64,000 nucleotides of DNA from CBDCYS01 sp965226245 (GCA_965226245.1 CBDDCL010000015.1:5952001-6016000); one strand, 5' to 3'. Counted from the stretch's first letter, positions 25,598-35,615 are shown. The notes: a model not told the origin generated them from the sequence alone. Numbers and translations: made by a program.

Positions 25598-27231
25598 CCT
25601 AAAAACGGCAGTTGCTAGGGGGCATCGGTGACATACAAGGGGCCGCCGAGGACTCTGCCGTGGAGAAATTGGCGGAAAATCCAGCTCAGAATCAGTCGCC
25701 AGCGTTGGGCTCGGGTCAACTGCTCCGCAGTTGCTCGCACCCATTGCAAAAAGGCGCTCCCCCGCTGCAAAGCCGCCTTCATCTGCCGCGCCCTGGCGTG
25801 CAAGCTGGTAATCGTTACCGTGGTTTGGTGGCCGTGGCGCGTCCGCCGGGCAATGCCGTGCAGCAGCAGCGGACGCGTCGTGATCGCCTCGCCATGCTTG
25901 TCGGGGATCGCCAGCCGCGTAAACAGCGTCCACCAGTTGTACACCAGCGCCCCGATGCGCGCCAGCACCTGACAACGCAGCAGGTCCTGGGTCGTGAATC
26001 CCGACCAACTCCACTGGTTCTTCAATTCGTCAAAGTTGTTCTCCGCGTCCGCCCGGTCGCGATAGTGCTGTGCGATTGTCGCCACCTCCTCGTCGAGCGA
26101 GCTCAGCAGCACCACGTACTCATAGAGCACACCCTGGTCGACGATTTCCGCCAACCCCAACGAGAGCTGTTGCGGCGCCGCCGGGTCGGGCTGAGTGAGG
26201 GCCAGATCGTTGCGAATCTGGCGCCGCAACACCACCAGCGGCCGGGACCGGCTCCAGCCTTCCAGCATCAACTCCGTGCGGATCGCTTGCCAGCCTTTGC
26301 CCGCCGACTCCCATTCCTCGCTGCGAAACAACCTCTCCAACAGTCCCTTCACGCCCCGGCTCTGCCGCAATTTGAATAAATAAGGAAGCTCGCGCTGTGC
26401 GGCGCCCAGCATCATCCGCTCCGTCCCCCAGCCGATATCTCCGCGCAGCAGCGCCGGACGCTGCCCGGGTTCCAAGCCGTCGATAAACTTCCACAACTGC
26501 GGCTGCGCATACGAGGACGCCGTCTGGTTGCCCGGCTGCATTTCCACTTCCAGCAGCAGCCGCAAGTTGGCCACGAAGTAAGTGTGGTAGACGTGCGAAG
26601 GACGCCCCGGCTTGCCCGGGTTGTAACCGCGCTTGGCGCCCTGCTGGCACCCGTAGAGCGGCTTGACGCTGGAGTCGACGTCGAGGATCCAGGGCTCTTC
26701 CAGCAGCGCCTCGTAGGTTCGCCGCAGATGCTCGCGCAGCCAGCTGCTGCAAGCCTTCTCGTCGGCCCTTTGAAAGGCCCGCCGCGCCGAATCTTCGCTG
26801 ACGACCTTGCTCATCCCCAGCAATTCCGGGTTGACTCCATCGCCACGGATCGAGCTGATGTGCGCGTAGCGGCGATGTCCCGCCAGCAGGCTCAGCAGCA
26901 GGGCGCCCAACACGTCGCGCACCGCCGGCGCGTTGGGGCTGCGGTAGTCGAGCGGACAAGCGGCGACCCAGTCGTTGAACAACCCGGCGGTTTTAAGAAA
27001 CTCGATGAAGTAGGGCATCTGCCCGTAGGCGGTCACCGCCGCGCCGGCGTCCCAGCGCAGATGCACCTTGCCGCCGTAGGTGTCCAGCGCCTGGCTGCCA
27101 CGGCTCTGCTTTGCGATGGCATTTTGGGGCTCCCCCAGCGGGTGAAGCTGTATTGCGCCTCGTGATTTCGACATCACCCACAGTATCAACCACTTGCCCC
27201 CTGAGCCGCCAATTCAACCGCCGTTTTTAGG
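25598..27231 (-). mobile_element. IS1380-like insertion sequence (1,634 bp)
   Basis: Ends are CCTAAAAACGGCAGTTG on the left and the inverse of CCTAAAAACGGCGGTTG on the right, 17 bp with one mismatch. One transposase gene fills the element. The flanks (ATAAA left, GTTAC right) do not match, so no target duplication is visible, although IS1380 elements usually make 4-5 bp; a deletion or rearrangement at one side is likely. The same termini bound the 210-bp MITE at 49251-49460. Confidence 0.85.
25615..27174 (-). CDS. IS1380-like transposase
   Basis: 519 residues from ATG 27174 (MSKSRGAIQ). The DDE positions are recognisable: ILDVDSSVKPLYGCQQGAKRG for the first Asp, LLRGDIGWGTERMM for the second, and YRDRADAENNFDELK, an exact Y-x2-R-x3-E-x6-K signature of the IS4 superfamily, for the Glu. 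It is full length with no frameshift, so it may still be active. The stop codon lies 17 bp from the left end of the element. Confidence 0.9.
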   Translation of the reverse strand: MSKSRGAIQLHPLGEPQNAIAKQSRGSQALDTYGGKVHLRWDAGAAVTAYGQMPYFIEFLKTAGLFNDWVAACPLDYRSPNAPAVRDVLGALLLSLLAGHRRYAHISSIRGDGVNPELLGMSKVVSEDSARRAFQRADEKACSSWLREHLRRTYEALLEEPWILDVDSSVKPLYGCQQGAKRGYNPGKPGRPSHVYHTYFVANLRLLLEVEMQPGNQTASSYAQPQLWKFIDGLEPGQRPALLRGDIGWGTERMMLGAAQRELPYLFKLRQSRGVKGLLERLFRSEEWESAGKGWQAIRTELMLEGWSRSRPLVVLRRQIRNDLALTQPDPAAPQQLSLGLAEIVDQGVLYEYVVLLSSLDEEVATIAQHYRDRADAENNFDELKNQWSWSGFTTQDLLRCQVLARIGALVYNWWTLFTRLAIPDKHGEAITTRPLLLHGIARRTRHGHQTTVTITSLHARARQMKAALQRGSAFLQWVRATAEQLTRAQRWRLILSWIFRQFLHGRVLGGPLYVTDAP

Positions 27232-27255
27232 GTTACCGCTCCACCAGGGGAGGTC

Positions 27256-28407
27256 ATGGAAAACATGGAAAAGATGATCTTCACGCCGAGCGCCGGTCCC
27301 ACACTTCGGGTTGAGTTGGAAGTGGCGTTGGTGGACGCCGAGACCATGGGACTGTCCAGTTCAATACAGCAGGTGCTCGAGCGGCTGCCCAAACGCCTTC
27401 ACGGCCAGGTCAAGCCGGAATTGATGCAGTGCTACCTGGAGATCAACACGGAAGTTTGCCAGACGGTCTCCGAGGCAGAGGGCGACCTGCGGGAGAAGAT
27501 CCGAGCGGTGGAAAGAGTGACCGATGAGGAGGGCTTGCTGTTGTACTGGACCGGCACGCATCCATTCTCTATTTGGCAGGACCAGATACCAACTCCCAAC
27601 GAGCGCTACGCCCGGATGCTGGAGATCCTGCAGGATATGGGACGGCGGTTCGTGGTGTTCGGACTCCATGTTCATGTTGGTGTCGACTCCGGAGACAAGG
27701 CGGTCATGATCTGCGAGCGTATTCTTCGGCACCTGCCAACGCTTTTGGCCATGAGCTGCAACAGCCCCTGGTGGAACAACCGGGTCACTGGTCTGCATTC
27801 GCATCGCTCAAAGATCATGGAAGGTCTGCCTACAGCGGGCTTGCCGGCGGCGATGCGCAACTGGAGCGAGTATGTGTGGCTGCTCAACCATTTGATGGAA
27901 ACCGGATTCATCGGTTCCACCCGGGATATCTGGTGGGACGTCCGGCCTCATCATAAATTCGGCACCGTCGAGGTCCGCATCTGCGACACACCGGGCTGCT
28001 TGGAGGATGCGCTGGCGCTGGCCGCCTTGATTCAGAGTTTGGTGCGGGCGCTTTCCGACCAGATCGACCGGGGGACTTACCAGCTCGACTGCCACCCGAT
28101 GACGGTACAGCAGAACAAGTGGCGAGCCGCCCGGTATGGGCTGGACGCGCAACTGGTCGACTCGTTTACGTTTGAGTCCCGGCCGGCGAGGGGGGCCGTC
28201 GTCGAGCTCGTCGAACTGCTGCGAGACACCGCGGAACAACTCGACTGCCTGAGCTACCTGGACCATGTTCGTGAGATGGCCGCAGGGCCCACCTGGGCGG
28301 AACGCCAGTTGCAGCTTCTCGAAGAGACGGGAGACCCCAAGGAAGTGGTGAGACGAATGACGCAGATATCACGCCTCGAACCGCCGGTGACTTCGCCGCC
28401 AGGCTAA
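27256..28407 (+). CDS. Carboxylate-amine ligase of the YbdK/GCS2 family
   Basis: 383 residues. RVELEVALVD near the N-terminus stands where the family has GVEEELQLVD; FGLHVHVGVDSGDKAVMI, SCNSPWWNNRVTGLHSHRS and FGTVEVRICDTPGCLEDALAL are the ATP/substrate-site blocks of glutamate-cysteine ligase type 2-like enzymes. YbdK shows weak glutamate-cysteine ligase activity in vitro; the real substrate of most members is unknown. ATG 27256 has a GGGGAGG ribosome site 8 bp upstream and lies only 24 bp from the right end of the IS1380-like element, so its own promoter may be in or replaced by the IS. Confidence 0.85.
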   Translation: MENMEKMIFTPSAGPTLRVELEVALVDAETMGLSSSIQQVLERLPKRLHGQVKPELMQCYLEINTEVCQTVSEAEGDLREKIRAVERVTDEEGLLLYWTGTHPFSIWQDQIPTPNERYARMLEILQDMGRRFVVFGLHVHVGVDSGDKAVMICERILRHLPTLLAMSCNSPWWNNRVTGLHSHRSKIMEGLPTAGLPAAMRNWSEYVWLLNHLMETGFIGSTRDIWWDVRPHHKFGTVEVRICDTPGCLEDALALAALIQSLVRALSDQIDRGTYQLDCHPMTVQQNKWRAARYGLDAQLVDSFTFESRPARGAVVELVELLRDTAEQLDCLSYLDHVREMAAGPTWAERQLQLLEETGDPKEVVRRMTQISRLEPPVTSPPG

Positions 28408-28435
28408 GTCCGGACGAATCGATCAAAACGGGTAA

Positions 28436-30961
28436 TTACTGAATCAGAACCCCCTGGCCGTCGGGCTTCTCGTCGTTGTTGCCGTTTTCGGCGGACTCGG
28501 GGACTACGCAGGCGGCGGCAATCTCATCACCGTCCCCGAGGTTCACCAGCCGGACTCCCAGCGCCGAGCGTGCGGTGGCCCGGATCTTGTCCGACTCGAT
28601 GCGGATGATCTTGCCGTTTCGCGTGATGATCATCAAGTCGTTCTCTTTCGTTACCGTCATGATCGAAACGACGTGGCCGTTTCGTTTCGACGTCTTGATG
28701 TTGATGATGCCTTTCCCTCCCCGCGCCGTGAGACGGTATTGATCGAGCTTGGTGCGCTTCCCATAGCCGTACTCGGTCATGCTCAGAATCAGCATGTCTT
28801 CCAAGGCGGCGACCATTCCGATCACCCGATCGTCACCTTCCAAGCGGATCGATCGCACGCCGCGAGCGGGCCGGCCCATGGCACGGACTGCTGACTCGTG
28901 AAAGCGTATCGCCTTGCCGCGACTGGTCGCGACGAAGATATCGTGGTTGCCATCGGTCAGATGAGCTGAGATCAGCTCATCATCGTCGTCGAGCCCCAGC
29001 GCGATAATTCCCCGAGACATGGGCCGCTTGAAGACGCTGAGATCACACTTCTTGATGACGCCCTTGCGGGTTGCCATCACGATGTTGCGGCCCTCGACGA
29101 ACTCTTTGACCGGCAAGAAAGCCTGTACCGTCTCTTCGGGCTGGAAGTCCAGCAGATTGACAATGTTTTTGCCGCGCCCCGTGATGCCGGCGTCGGGAAT
29201 GTCGTAGATCCGCAGCCAGTAGACCCGTCCCAGGTTCGTGAAGACCAGGAAGTAGGAGTGCGTCGATCCGATCATCAGGTGCTCGACGAAGTCCTCGCTG
29301 CGGGTGCCCATCCCGATGCGGCCACGCCCGCCGCGGGTTTGCTGGCGGTAGGTCGTTACAAGAGTCCGCTTGACGTAGCCGTTATGGGTGACCGTGATGG
29401 CTACATCTTCGTCCGCGATCAGGTCTTCCATCGACATCTGTGTCACCGGCGGGCCGATCTCGCTGCGGCGCTCGTCGGCGAACTTCTTTTTGATGTCCCT
29501 CAGCTCGTCGACGATGACTTTGCGGAGGACTTTGTCGGAGCCGAGGATTTCAAGGTAACCAGCAATTTTGCGCTGAATCTCCGCCAACTCGTCGATAATC
29601 TTGTCGCGCTCCATGGCGGTCAGCCGCTGGAGCTGCATCTCGATGATGGCTTGCGCTTGCCGCTCGCTGAACTCAAAGCGATCCATCAGCGCCTGCCTTG
29701 CCTCCGCCGGGCTCTTAGACTGCCGGACCAGCTGGATCACCTCGTCGAGATGGTCGAGCGCGACTTGGAAACCGAGCAGCACATGCTCCCGGTCGCGGGC
29801 TTTGCGCAGGAAGTGGTTGGTCCGCCGCCTGACCACGTCGATGCGGTGCTCAATGAAGAGATTGAGGTACTGCAGCAGACCCAGCTCGCGCGGCTGGCCG
29901 TCGACGATCGCCAGCATAATCATGCCGTAACCGGTCTGTAGTTGAGTGTGTTTGAAGAGGTTGTTGAGAACGACCTCGGGCTGCTCTCCCCGCTTGAGTT
30001 CGTAGACGATCCTCATGCCGTCGCGGTCGCTTTCATCCCAGATGTTGGAGATACCCTCGATCTTCTTGTCGTTGACCAGAGCTGCTGTGTGCTCGATCAG
30101 CCTGGATTTATTGACCTGGTAGGGGATCTCGGAAACGATGATTTGGCGGCGGGTGCCGCGCTCGGTTTCTTCAATATGCGCCCGTGCGCGGATGGTCATA
30201 TGGCCGCGGCCGGTGTTGTAAGCATTGAGGATGCCTTCGCGGCCGCAGATGATCCCCCCGGTCGGGAAGTCAGGTCCCTGAACGGTCTCGAGAATCGTCT
30301 CCAGCGGCGTCTTCGGGTGCTGGATGAGACTAATGGCGGCGGCGACGATCTCACCGAGATTGTGCGGCGGAATGTTTGTCGCCATTCCGACGGCGATGCC
30401 GGTTGCTCCGTTGATGAACAGGTTCGGCGCGGCCGCGGGCAGGCATTCCGGCTCTTCGCTCGTGTCGTCGTAGTTCGGCCGGTAGTCGACCGTATCCTGG
30501 TCGAGGTCGCGGAGCAGCGCCTCGGCCAGTGCCGTCAGGCGCGCTTCGGTGTAGCGCATGGCCGCTGGCGGATCGCCGTCTACCGACCCAAAGTTTCCCT
30601 GCCCGTCGACGAGCAGGCCGCGCATCGTGAACGGCTGGGCCATGCGCACCAGCGTGTCGTAGATCGACTGATCGCCGTGTGGATGGTAGTTTCCCATTAC
30701 CTCGCCGACGATCTTTGCCGCCTTGCGATAGCCGCGGTTGGACCGCAGCCCGGATTCGAGCATGCCGTAGAGAATACGCCGCTGGACCGGCTTGAGCCCG
30801 TCGCGCACGTCAGGCAGCGCGCGGCCGATGATCACGCTCATGGCGTAGTCGAGATAGGACTTCTTCATCTCGACTTCGATGTCGATCGGGATCAGATTGT
30901 CGGGCGGCGCGCCGTTGCCAAGCGGGAGTTGGGTGGGAGTATCCGGGGGTTGATCAGCCAA
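28436..30961 (-). CDS. gyrA: DNA gyrase subunit A
   Basis: 841 residues. Active-site Tyr is residue 137 in AAMRYTEARL; the breakage-reunion domain, tower and coiled coil are complete. The C-terminal wrapping domain contains QTRGGRG, the GyrA-box that separates gyrase from topoisomerase IV ParC. With GyrB it introduces negative supercoils using ATP. The quinolone-determining region reads NYHPHGDQSIYDTLVRMAQ: Gln98 replaces the Ser found at E. coli position 83, while the Asp equivalent to 87 is kept. Start ATG 30961 has GAAAGGACG upstream. No gyrB, dnaA or recF nearby. Confidence 0.97.
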   Translation of the reverse strand: MADQPPDTPTQLPLGNGAPPDNLIPIDIEVEMKKSYLDYAMSVIIGRALPDVRDGLKPVQRRILYGMLESGLRSNRGYRKAAKIVGEVMGNYHPHGDQSIYDTLVRMAQPFTMRGLLVDGQGNFGSVDGDPPAAMRYTEARLTALAEALLRDLDQDTVDYRPNYDDTSEEPECLPAAAPNLFINGATGIAVGMATNIPPHNLGEIVAAAISLIQHPKTPLETILETVQGPDFPTGGIICGREGILNAYNTGRGHMTIRARAHIEETERGTRRQIIVSEIPYQVNKSRLIEHTAALVNDKKIEGISNIWDESDRDGMRIVYELKRGEQPEVVLNNLFKHTQLQTGYGMIMLAIVDGQPRELGLLQYLNLFIEHRIDVVRRRTNHFLRKARDREHVLLGFQVALDHLDEVIQLVRQSKSPAEARQALMDRFEFSERQAQAIIEMQLQRLTAMERDKIIDELAEIQRKIAGYLEILGSDKVLRKVIVDELRDIKKKFADERRSEIGPPVTQMSMEDLIADEDVAITVTHNGYVKRTLVTTYRQQTRGGRGRIGMGTRSEDFVEHLMIGSTHSYFLVFTNLGRVYWLRIYDIPDAGITGRGKNIVNLLDFQPEETVQAFLPVKEFVEGRNIVMATRKGVIKKCDLSVFKRPMSRGIIALGLDDDDELISAHLTDGNHDIFVATSRGKAIRFHESAVRAMGRPARGVRSIRLEGDDRVIGMVAALEDMLILSMTEYGYGKRTKLDQYRLTARGGKGIINIKTSKRNGHVVSIMTVTKENDLMIITRNGKIIRIESDKIRATARSALGVRLVNLGDGDEIAAACVVPESAENGNNDEKPDGQGVLIQ

Positions 30962-31361
30962 CGAGACGTCCTTTCTTTAGGGTGTTTCGGGGGAAGGTAA
31001 GTGGTTTATTTATTGTAGCGTAGAGCGGCGGCCCAAGGCGGGTTTTGGAGGGATTTTTACTCCCGGAATTTGGCGATTTTTGGGGCAGCGGATTCAGCGC
31101 CGGCTAGCGCTTGGCCACCCAGGTTGCGGTCACGGCTCTGTTGGCCCGCTGCGGAAAGCAGCTAGCCGGCCTTGGCGGCCATCAAGCAGCCGCCATTCGC
31201 GTTAGCCAGGGCCGGGTTCGGAGTGGCGATCAGTTTCTTCATCGCCTTCCCGGCGTTCGACAGAAGGTCTTGCGCAAACTCCTTGTGTGCTTCTTTCATT
31301 ATGTTGCCGAGGGGCCAGATATGGGGCCTGCGGGACAACGCCAGAGATTCGTATTGGACGA

Positions 31362-32388
31362 ATGGGGTATTTAGTTGACTCCAGTAGCCACAATATGTTG
31401 TGGTTGGGGGCATGAAGGAGGACTACCCCCGAAACCTCGTCGAGTTGGAAGCTCGATTCTCGACCGAGGAGGCGTGCCGGGAGTACCTGCTGAAGCTGCG
31501 CTGGCCGGAGGGGTTCGTGTGCCCGCGCTGTGGGATCCAGTCCTCATGGGCCAGCAAACGCAATCTGCTGCTCTGCGCCGACTGCGGTTACCAGGCCTCG
31601 GTGACGGCGGGCACGATTTTCCAGGACACCCGCAAGCCCTTGACGTTGTGGTTCCGGGCGGCTTGGTGGGTGACAACGCAAAAAGGCGGGGCCAGCGCGC
31701 TGGAGTTGCAGCGGGTCTTGGGTTTGGGTAGCTATGTAACCGCCTGGACCTGGCTGCACAAGTTCCGCCGCGCCATGGTGCGCCCCGGTCGCAATCGGCT
31801 GGTCGGCCGGGTGGAGGTGGACGAAACGTATGTGGGCGGAGTCGAAGAGGGCGTCCGAGGTCGCGAAATGGTTGGCAAAGCGTTAGTTGCGGTTGCTGCC
31901 GAGGAGGATGGGCGCGGTATGGGTCGCATCCGGCTCCGTCGGATCGCGGATGCCTCAGCGGCGAGCTTGGAAGCCTTTGTCGAAGAAGCTATCCAACCTG
32001 GCAGCCTCGTGCACACCGACGGCTGGGAAGGCTATGCGGGATTGGAGAACAAAGGATACCGCCATGAAGTCACCGTGCTGCGCGGGAAGCGGCAATCGGC
32101 GAGTAAGCTGCTGCCGAGAGTCCATCGTGTCGCCTCTCTGCTAAAGCGCTGGCTGTTGGGGACCCACCAGGGGGCTGTCAGTCACGAGTATTTGGACTAC
32201 TACCTGGACGAGTTCACGTTCCGCTTCAACCGGCGGACCTCACGGTCGCGCGGCAAACTTTGCTATCGCCTCCTCCAGCAGGCGGTCGCCGCCGACCCTG
32301 CTCCCTATAAGACAATGGTCGAGGCCACCAGGGCCGGCACCCCCACCCCCAAGATGTAGTGGCTACTGGAGTCAACTAAATACCCCAT
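31362..32388 (+). mobile_element. IS1595-family insertion sequence, copy 2 (1,027 bp)
   Basis: Same 30-bp perfect inverted ends as copy 1 and near-identical inside. Exact 8-bp target duplications TTGGACGA lie at 31354-31361 and 32389-32396, which fixes the termini as ATGGGG...CCCCAT. It is inserted opposite to the disrupted gene. Confidence 0.96.
31412..32359 (+). CDS. IS1595-family (ISXO2-like) transposase, copy 2
   Basis: 315 residues from ATG 31412. Identical to copy 1 except Cys for Phe in KLCYRLL near residue 284, from a single T-to-G change. Zinc ribbon and DDE-type catalytic positions are intact as in copy 1, so either copy could have mobilised the other. Confidence 0.93.
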   Translation: MKEDYPRNLVELEARFSTEEACREYLLKLRWPEGFVCPRCGIQSSWASKRNLLLCADCGYQASVTAGTIFQDTRKPLTLWFRAAWWVTTQKGGASALELQRVLGLGSYVTAWTWLHKFRRAMVRPGRNRLVGRVEVDETYVGGVEEGVRGREMVGKALVAVAAEEDGRGMGRIRLRRIADASAASLEAFVEEAIQPGSLVHTDGWEGYAGLENKGYRHEVTVLRGKRQSASKLLPRVHRVASLLKRWLLGTHQGAVSHEYLDYYLDEFTFRFNRRTSRSRGKLCYRLLQQAVAADPAPYKTMVEATRAGTPTPKM

Positions 32389-33233
32389 TTGGACGAACGT
32401 GCCCTCGCTGCCGCCTAGTGTTCCCTCCTGAAAGCGCCAGTAGGAGCAGTGGCGCCACAGGAACCCTTCGTTGCGATCGTCGTCCTCGCCCACGAGCTCT
32501 TCGGATTCCTCGCCCGGCCTGGCGACTTGGCGAATCCGGGCCGCGGCCGTTCGGGCACGGGCGCGGCCACCCTCGAGCCGGTAACACTCCATGTCGTGTT
32601 CGGTGTCGAGCACCACCCGGACCATTAGCTTCCGGAATTCCAGCCGAAGCTTGAATCTCGACCGGTGTCCGTCACGTTCGATGAGTTTGGAGTCGAGGAC
32701 GTAGGGCCGGTGAAAGCGCTGATAGCCGTCGTAGTCCATCGAGACCGCTCCGGCCAGTTGCAAGTCGGCGCGCGGCACGAACATCACGGCGAGCCAATGG
32801 TGGACATAGCCGCCTGGAACCTCTGCATCGTTGCCGTTCAGCCGGTGGATAGGCGCCTCGCCCCGCCGCAAGGCTCTCTCGATTGCCTGACGCCTGGGAT
32901 GGCGCTCCGCATTCATGCAGAGAAAGGGTCCTCGTTCGGTTAACCCTCGATCGAGGCGCGCTTCGGTGGCGCGGACGTAGGCTTCAAAGGCTTGAAGCGT
33001 CTCTTTGGTCAGTTCGGCCGCGGCCTGGGGCAAGCAGGAGACGGCAAGGAACAGCAGCGCCGTCGCGAGGATTGCCCGCCGGGGCTGGAGACTGTGAGAA
33101 ACAGCACGCACCGGCCCCCAGCTTAAGCCGCAAAGCTTTGAATATGCAACTCCTTGATCGCGGCCCGCGGGACAGCCGCTCTTGCCTGTCCATTGATGCG
33201 CCGCAAAGCGATGAAGCTGTGGACGTTCGAGCG

Positions 33234-35615
33234 TCACCGGGTAAGGGCTTCCTCCCCGGCGGAAACAGCGAGAAGATTCTCATCTTGCCGAAGCATCGCC
33301 GTGAACTCATCCGCGGTAACCGGGCGGCTGATGAGGTAGCCTTGGATTTTATCGCAGCCGTAGCTCTGAAGACGCCTGAGCTGGCTCTCGGTCTCGACCC
33401 CTTCGGCAACCACCTTGAGACGCAGGCCGTGCGCCATGCTGATGATGGAGTCAGCGAGAGCCGCGGCTCTCGGTCTACTTCGGTCCTTGGATGATGTCGG
33501 TACCGCTTGGATGTCGGCGATAAAGGAGCGGTCAATTTTCAAGGTCCGGACCGGAAGTTTGCGCAAGTGCGACAGAGAGGAGTAGCCCGTGCCGAAGTCG
33601 TCGAGCGCCAGCGGAATTCCCAGCAGGGACAACCCGTCCAAGCTTTCCGGGGTTGCATCCAGCGTCCCCATCAAGGCGCTTTCGGTGATTTCGAGCTGCA
33701 GCCACTGGGGATCGAGCCCCGTCTCGGTTAGGATTTTCCGGACGCTTCTGAGAAACTCGGGGCGGCTGAGTTGCCGGGCGGAGACGTTGACCGACATCTT
33801 CACCGAGCGCCAGCCGGCGTCTTGCCACTCCTTGTTCTGACGGCAGGCTTCTTCGAGCGCCCAGTCTCCGACGTCGCTGATCAGGCCGACTTCCTCCGCG
33901 ATGGGGATGAATTCTCCTGGATAAACCAGTTCGCCGCGAGACCGGCGCCAGCGGATCAGAGCTTCAGCGCCGCTGAGGCGTCCGGAATCCAGCCATACGA
34001 TCGGCTGGTAACGCAGCTCCAACTGTCCGTCCTCGACGGCGCTTCGCAGCTCGTTTTGAAGGTTCCATCTTCTGGCGGCGCGGACGTGCATGTCTGAGTC
34101 AAAAACTTGGATCTCCCCCTTGCCCCGCGCCTTTGCCTTATACATAGCGATATCCGCGTTCCGAAGCAGCTCTTCGGGATCCTTGGCGCCGGCTCCGCTA
34201 AGTGCAATCCCGATGCTTGCCGTGGCATTGACTTGGTGACGTTCAAGCTGGAAGGTTGAAGCGACAGCGGCTTGAATTCTGGAAGCGATGTGCAGTGCCT
34301 GCGCTTCGTCCCAGAGGCCCCGCAATAACACGACGAACTCATCTCCGCCGACTCGGGCCGCGATATCCCGGTCCCGAATTCTCTCCCTTAGCCTGCGCGC
34401 CACGTTTGCCAGCAACTGATCACCCACGAGGTGCCCGAGGCTGTCGTTGACATCCTTGAAGCGGTCCAGGTCGAGAAAGATAACGGCAAACAGATACCGC
34501 TCATTGTGCTGCTGGCGCTGCAACTCGCCCTGCAGCCGCTCAAACAAATATTCGCGGTTCGGCAGGCCGGTAAGCCGGTCGTGGCTGGCGTCGTGCAACA
34601 AGCGCTCTTCGAAGTTCTTCAAAAGCTTGATGTCGACCATGGACCCGACCATCCGGCCTGGCTTTCCGGCTTCGTTCCGTATGGCACAGCCCCGGGTCAG
34701 TACCCAGCGGTAGTCCCCGTTGGCCTGCTGAATCCGATGCTCAGCCTCGAAATGCTCTGCCTTTCCGTAGAGGTGGGCCCAAAGCCGCTCCGTGACATCG
34801 TGCAAATCGTGGAAGTGGATCAAGTTGAGCCAGTCCTCGGAGCTCAGATCGAATTCTCGGTCTGTGTAGCCCAGCATTGACTTCCAGCGCGGTGAGAAGT
34901 AGAGCCGGTCGGTGCTCAGATCCCAATCCCACAGGCCATCCATCTCCCCCCTTGCCTCGAGTATGCTGGTCTTGCGGGCGGCGTCGCTGCCGGCCCTTTC
35001 CAGTTCGCTTAGATGCTGCTCTCTGATCGCCCGCACCTCCGCTAGATGTTCGCTGTGCAACTCCCGGTAGGTGCGGAGTCGGATGGCGTGAACCGCAAAC
35101 GCAATAAGCGCGGCAACGATCAGGGCCACTCCGAAATGCAGCCAACCCACGTCGCGCGGGGCCATGAAAGCGGCCAGCGCCCAGCCTGCACCCGACACGG
35201 CCAGCACCCCAGCCAGCCAACGAGGGTTTAACAAAATGCACCCGGACGCCATGGCGATCAGAATCACCACGGTGGTACCCTCGGGCTCCGGGATCAGGAA
35301 AAGGTGCAACAGGGCGTTGAACAACGCCACCCCTGCAACCCCCGCGGCCAGCGGATGGGCTTGTTCCAGACGGATGCGGTCATTGCCGATTTCAGCGCGA
35401 AGCTTGACGTGGATTCCAGCCGAGACCACGGCCACGACCGTCAAGACCGCGGTTTCGACGGGCTTGCTGTCCCACAGCGTCAGGCGCAACGCCCCGGTGA
35501 TGACATACAGTGAGGCCAAACCCGGCACGAAGGCCTCGAGCGTTTCCAAGACAAAGCGGTCCAACTGCGCGCGCAGGTTGTGGTCAGCCAGGCGGGGTCC
35601 GAGGATACTTCTCAC
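33234..35615 (-). CDS. Membrane GGDEF-EAL protein with PAS domain
   Basis: 793 residues from GTG 35615. Five to six membrane helices (residues ~25-180), a short coiled coil, a PAS domain (GLWDWDLSTDRLYFSPRWK...YRWVLTRG), a GGDEF domain (DRLTGLPNREYLF, LDLDRFKDVNDSLGH, and the motif RVGGDEFVVLL) and an EAL domain (SGAEALIRWRR, SVNVSARQL, LEITESAL, LDDFGTGYSSL, VAEGVETESQL). Catalytic residues of both output domains look intact, so it may make and degrade c-di-GMP. An upstream extension of the frame was refused because it runs antisense through a deacetylase gene fragment. The 3' end overlaps the next ORF's possible GTG by GTGA. Confidence 0.9.
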   Translation of the reverse strand: MRSILGPRLADHNLRAQLDRFVLETLEAFVPGLASLYVITGALRLTLWDSKPVETAVLTVVAVVSAGIHVKLRAEIGNDRIRLEQAHPLAAGVAGVALFNALLHLFLIPEPEGTTVVILIAMASGCILLNPRWLAGVLAVSGAGWALAAFMAPRDVGWLHFGVALIVAALIAFAVHAIRLRTYRELHSEHLAEVRAIREQHLSELERAGSDAARKTSILEARGEMDGLWDWDLSTDRLYFSPRWKSMLGYTDREFDLSSEDWLNLIHFHDLHDVTERLWAHLYGKAEHFEAEHRIQQANGDYRWVLTRGCAIRNEAGKPGRMVGSMVDIKLLKNFEERLLHDASHDRLTGLPNREYLFERLQGELQRQQHNERYLFAVIFLDLDRFKDVNDSLGHLVGDQLLANVARRLRERIRDRDIAARVGGDEFVVLLRGLWDEAQALHIASRIQAAVASTFQLERHQVNATASIGIALSGAGAKDPEELLRNADIAMYKAKARGKGEIQVFDSDMHVRAARRWNLQNELRSAVEDGQLELRYQPIVWLDSGRLSGAEALIRWRRSRGELVYPGEFIPIAEEVGLISDVGDWALEEACRQNKEWQDAGWRSVKMSVNVSARQLSRPEFLRSVRKILTETGLDPQWLQLEITESALMGTLDATPESLDGLSLLGIPLALDDFGTGYSSLSHLRKLPVRTLKIDRSFIADIQAVPTSSKDRSRPRAAALADSIISMAHGLRLKVVAEGVETESQLRRLQSYGCDKIQGYLISRPVTADEFTAMLRQDENLLAVSAGEEALTR

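Larger units (their letters stand above)
31162..33237 (-). pseudogene. Secreted START/SRPBCC-like protein gene split by IS1595 copy 2
   Basis: The 5' part (33237-32389) ends TFVQ at the IS; the 3' part (31361-31162) continues YESLALSRRPHIWPLGNIMK to a TAG at 31162. Removing the 1,027-bp IS and one TTGGACGA copy rejoins the frame exactly. Start is uncertain: GTG 33237 overlaps the upstream stop, but a later GTG near 33112 fits better with the signal peptide ILATALLFLAVSCLPQAAA. The mature part, with DYDGYQRFHRPYVLDSKLIE, RLEFRKLMVRVVLDTEHDM and YWRFQEGTLGG...TFVQYESLALSR, looks like a START/SRPBCC lipid-binding fold (my inference). The split product would lack its last helix. Confidence 0.8.
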
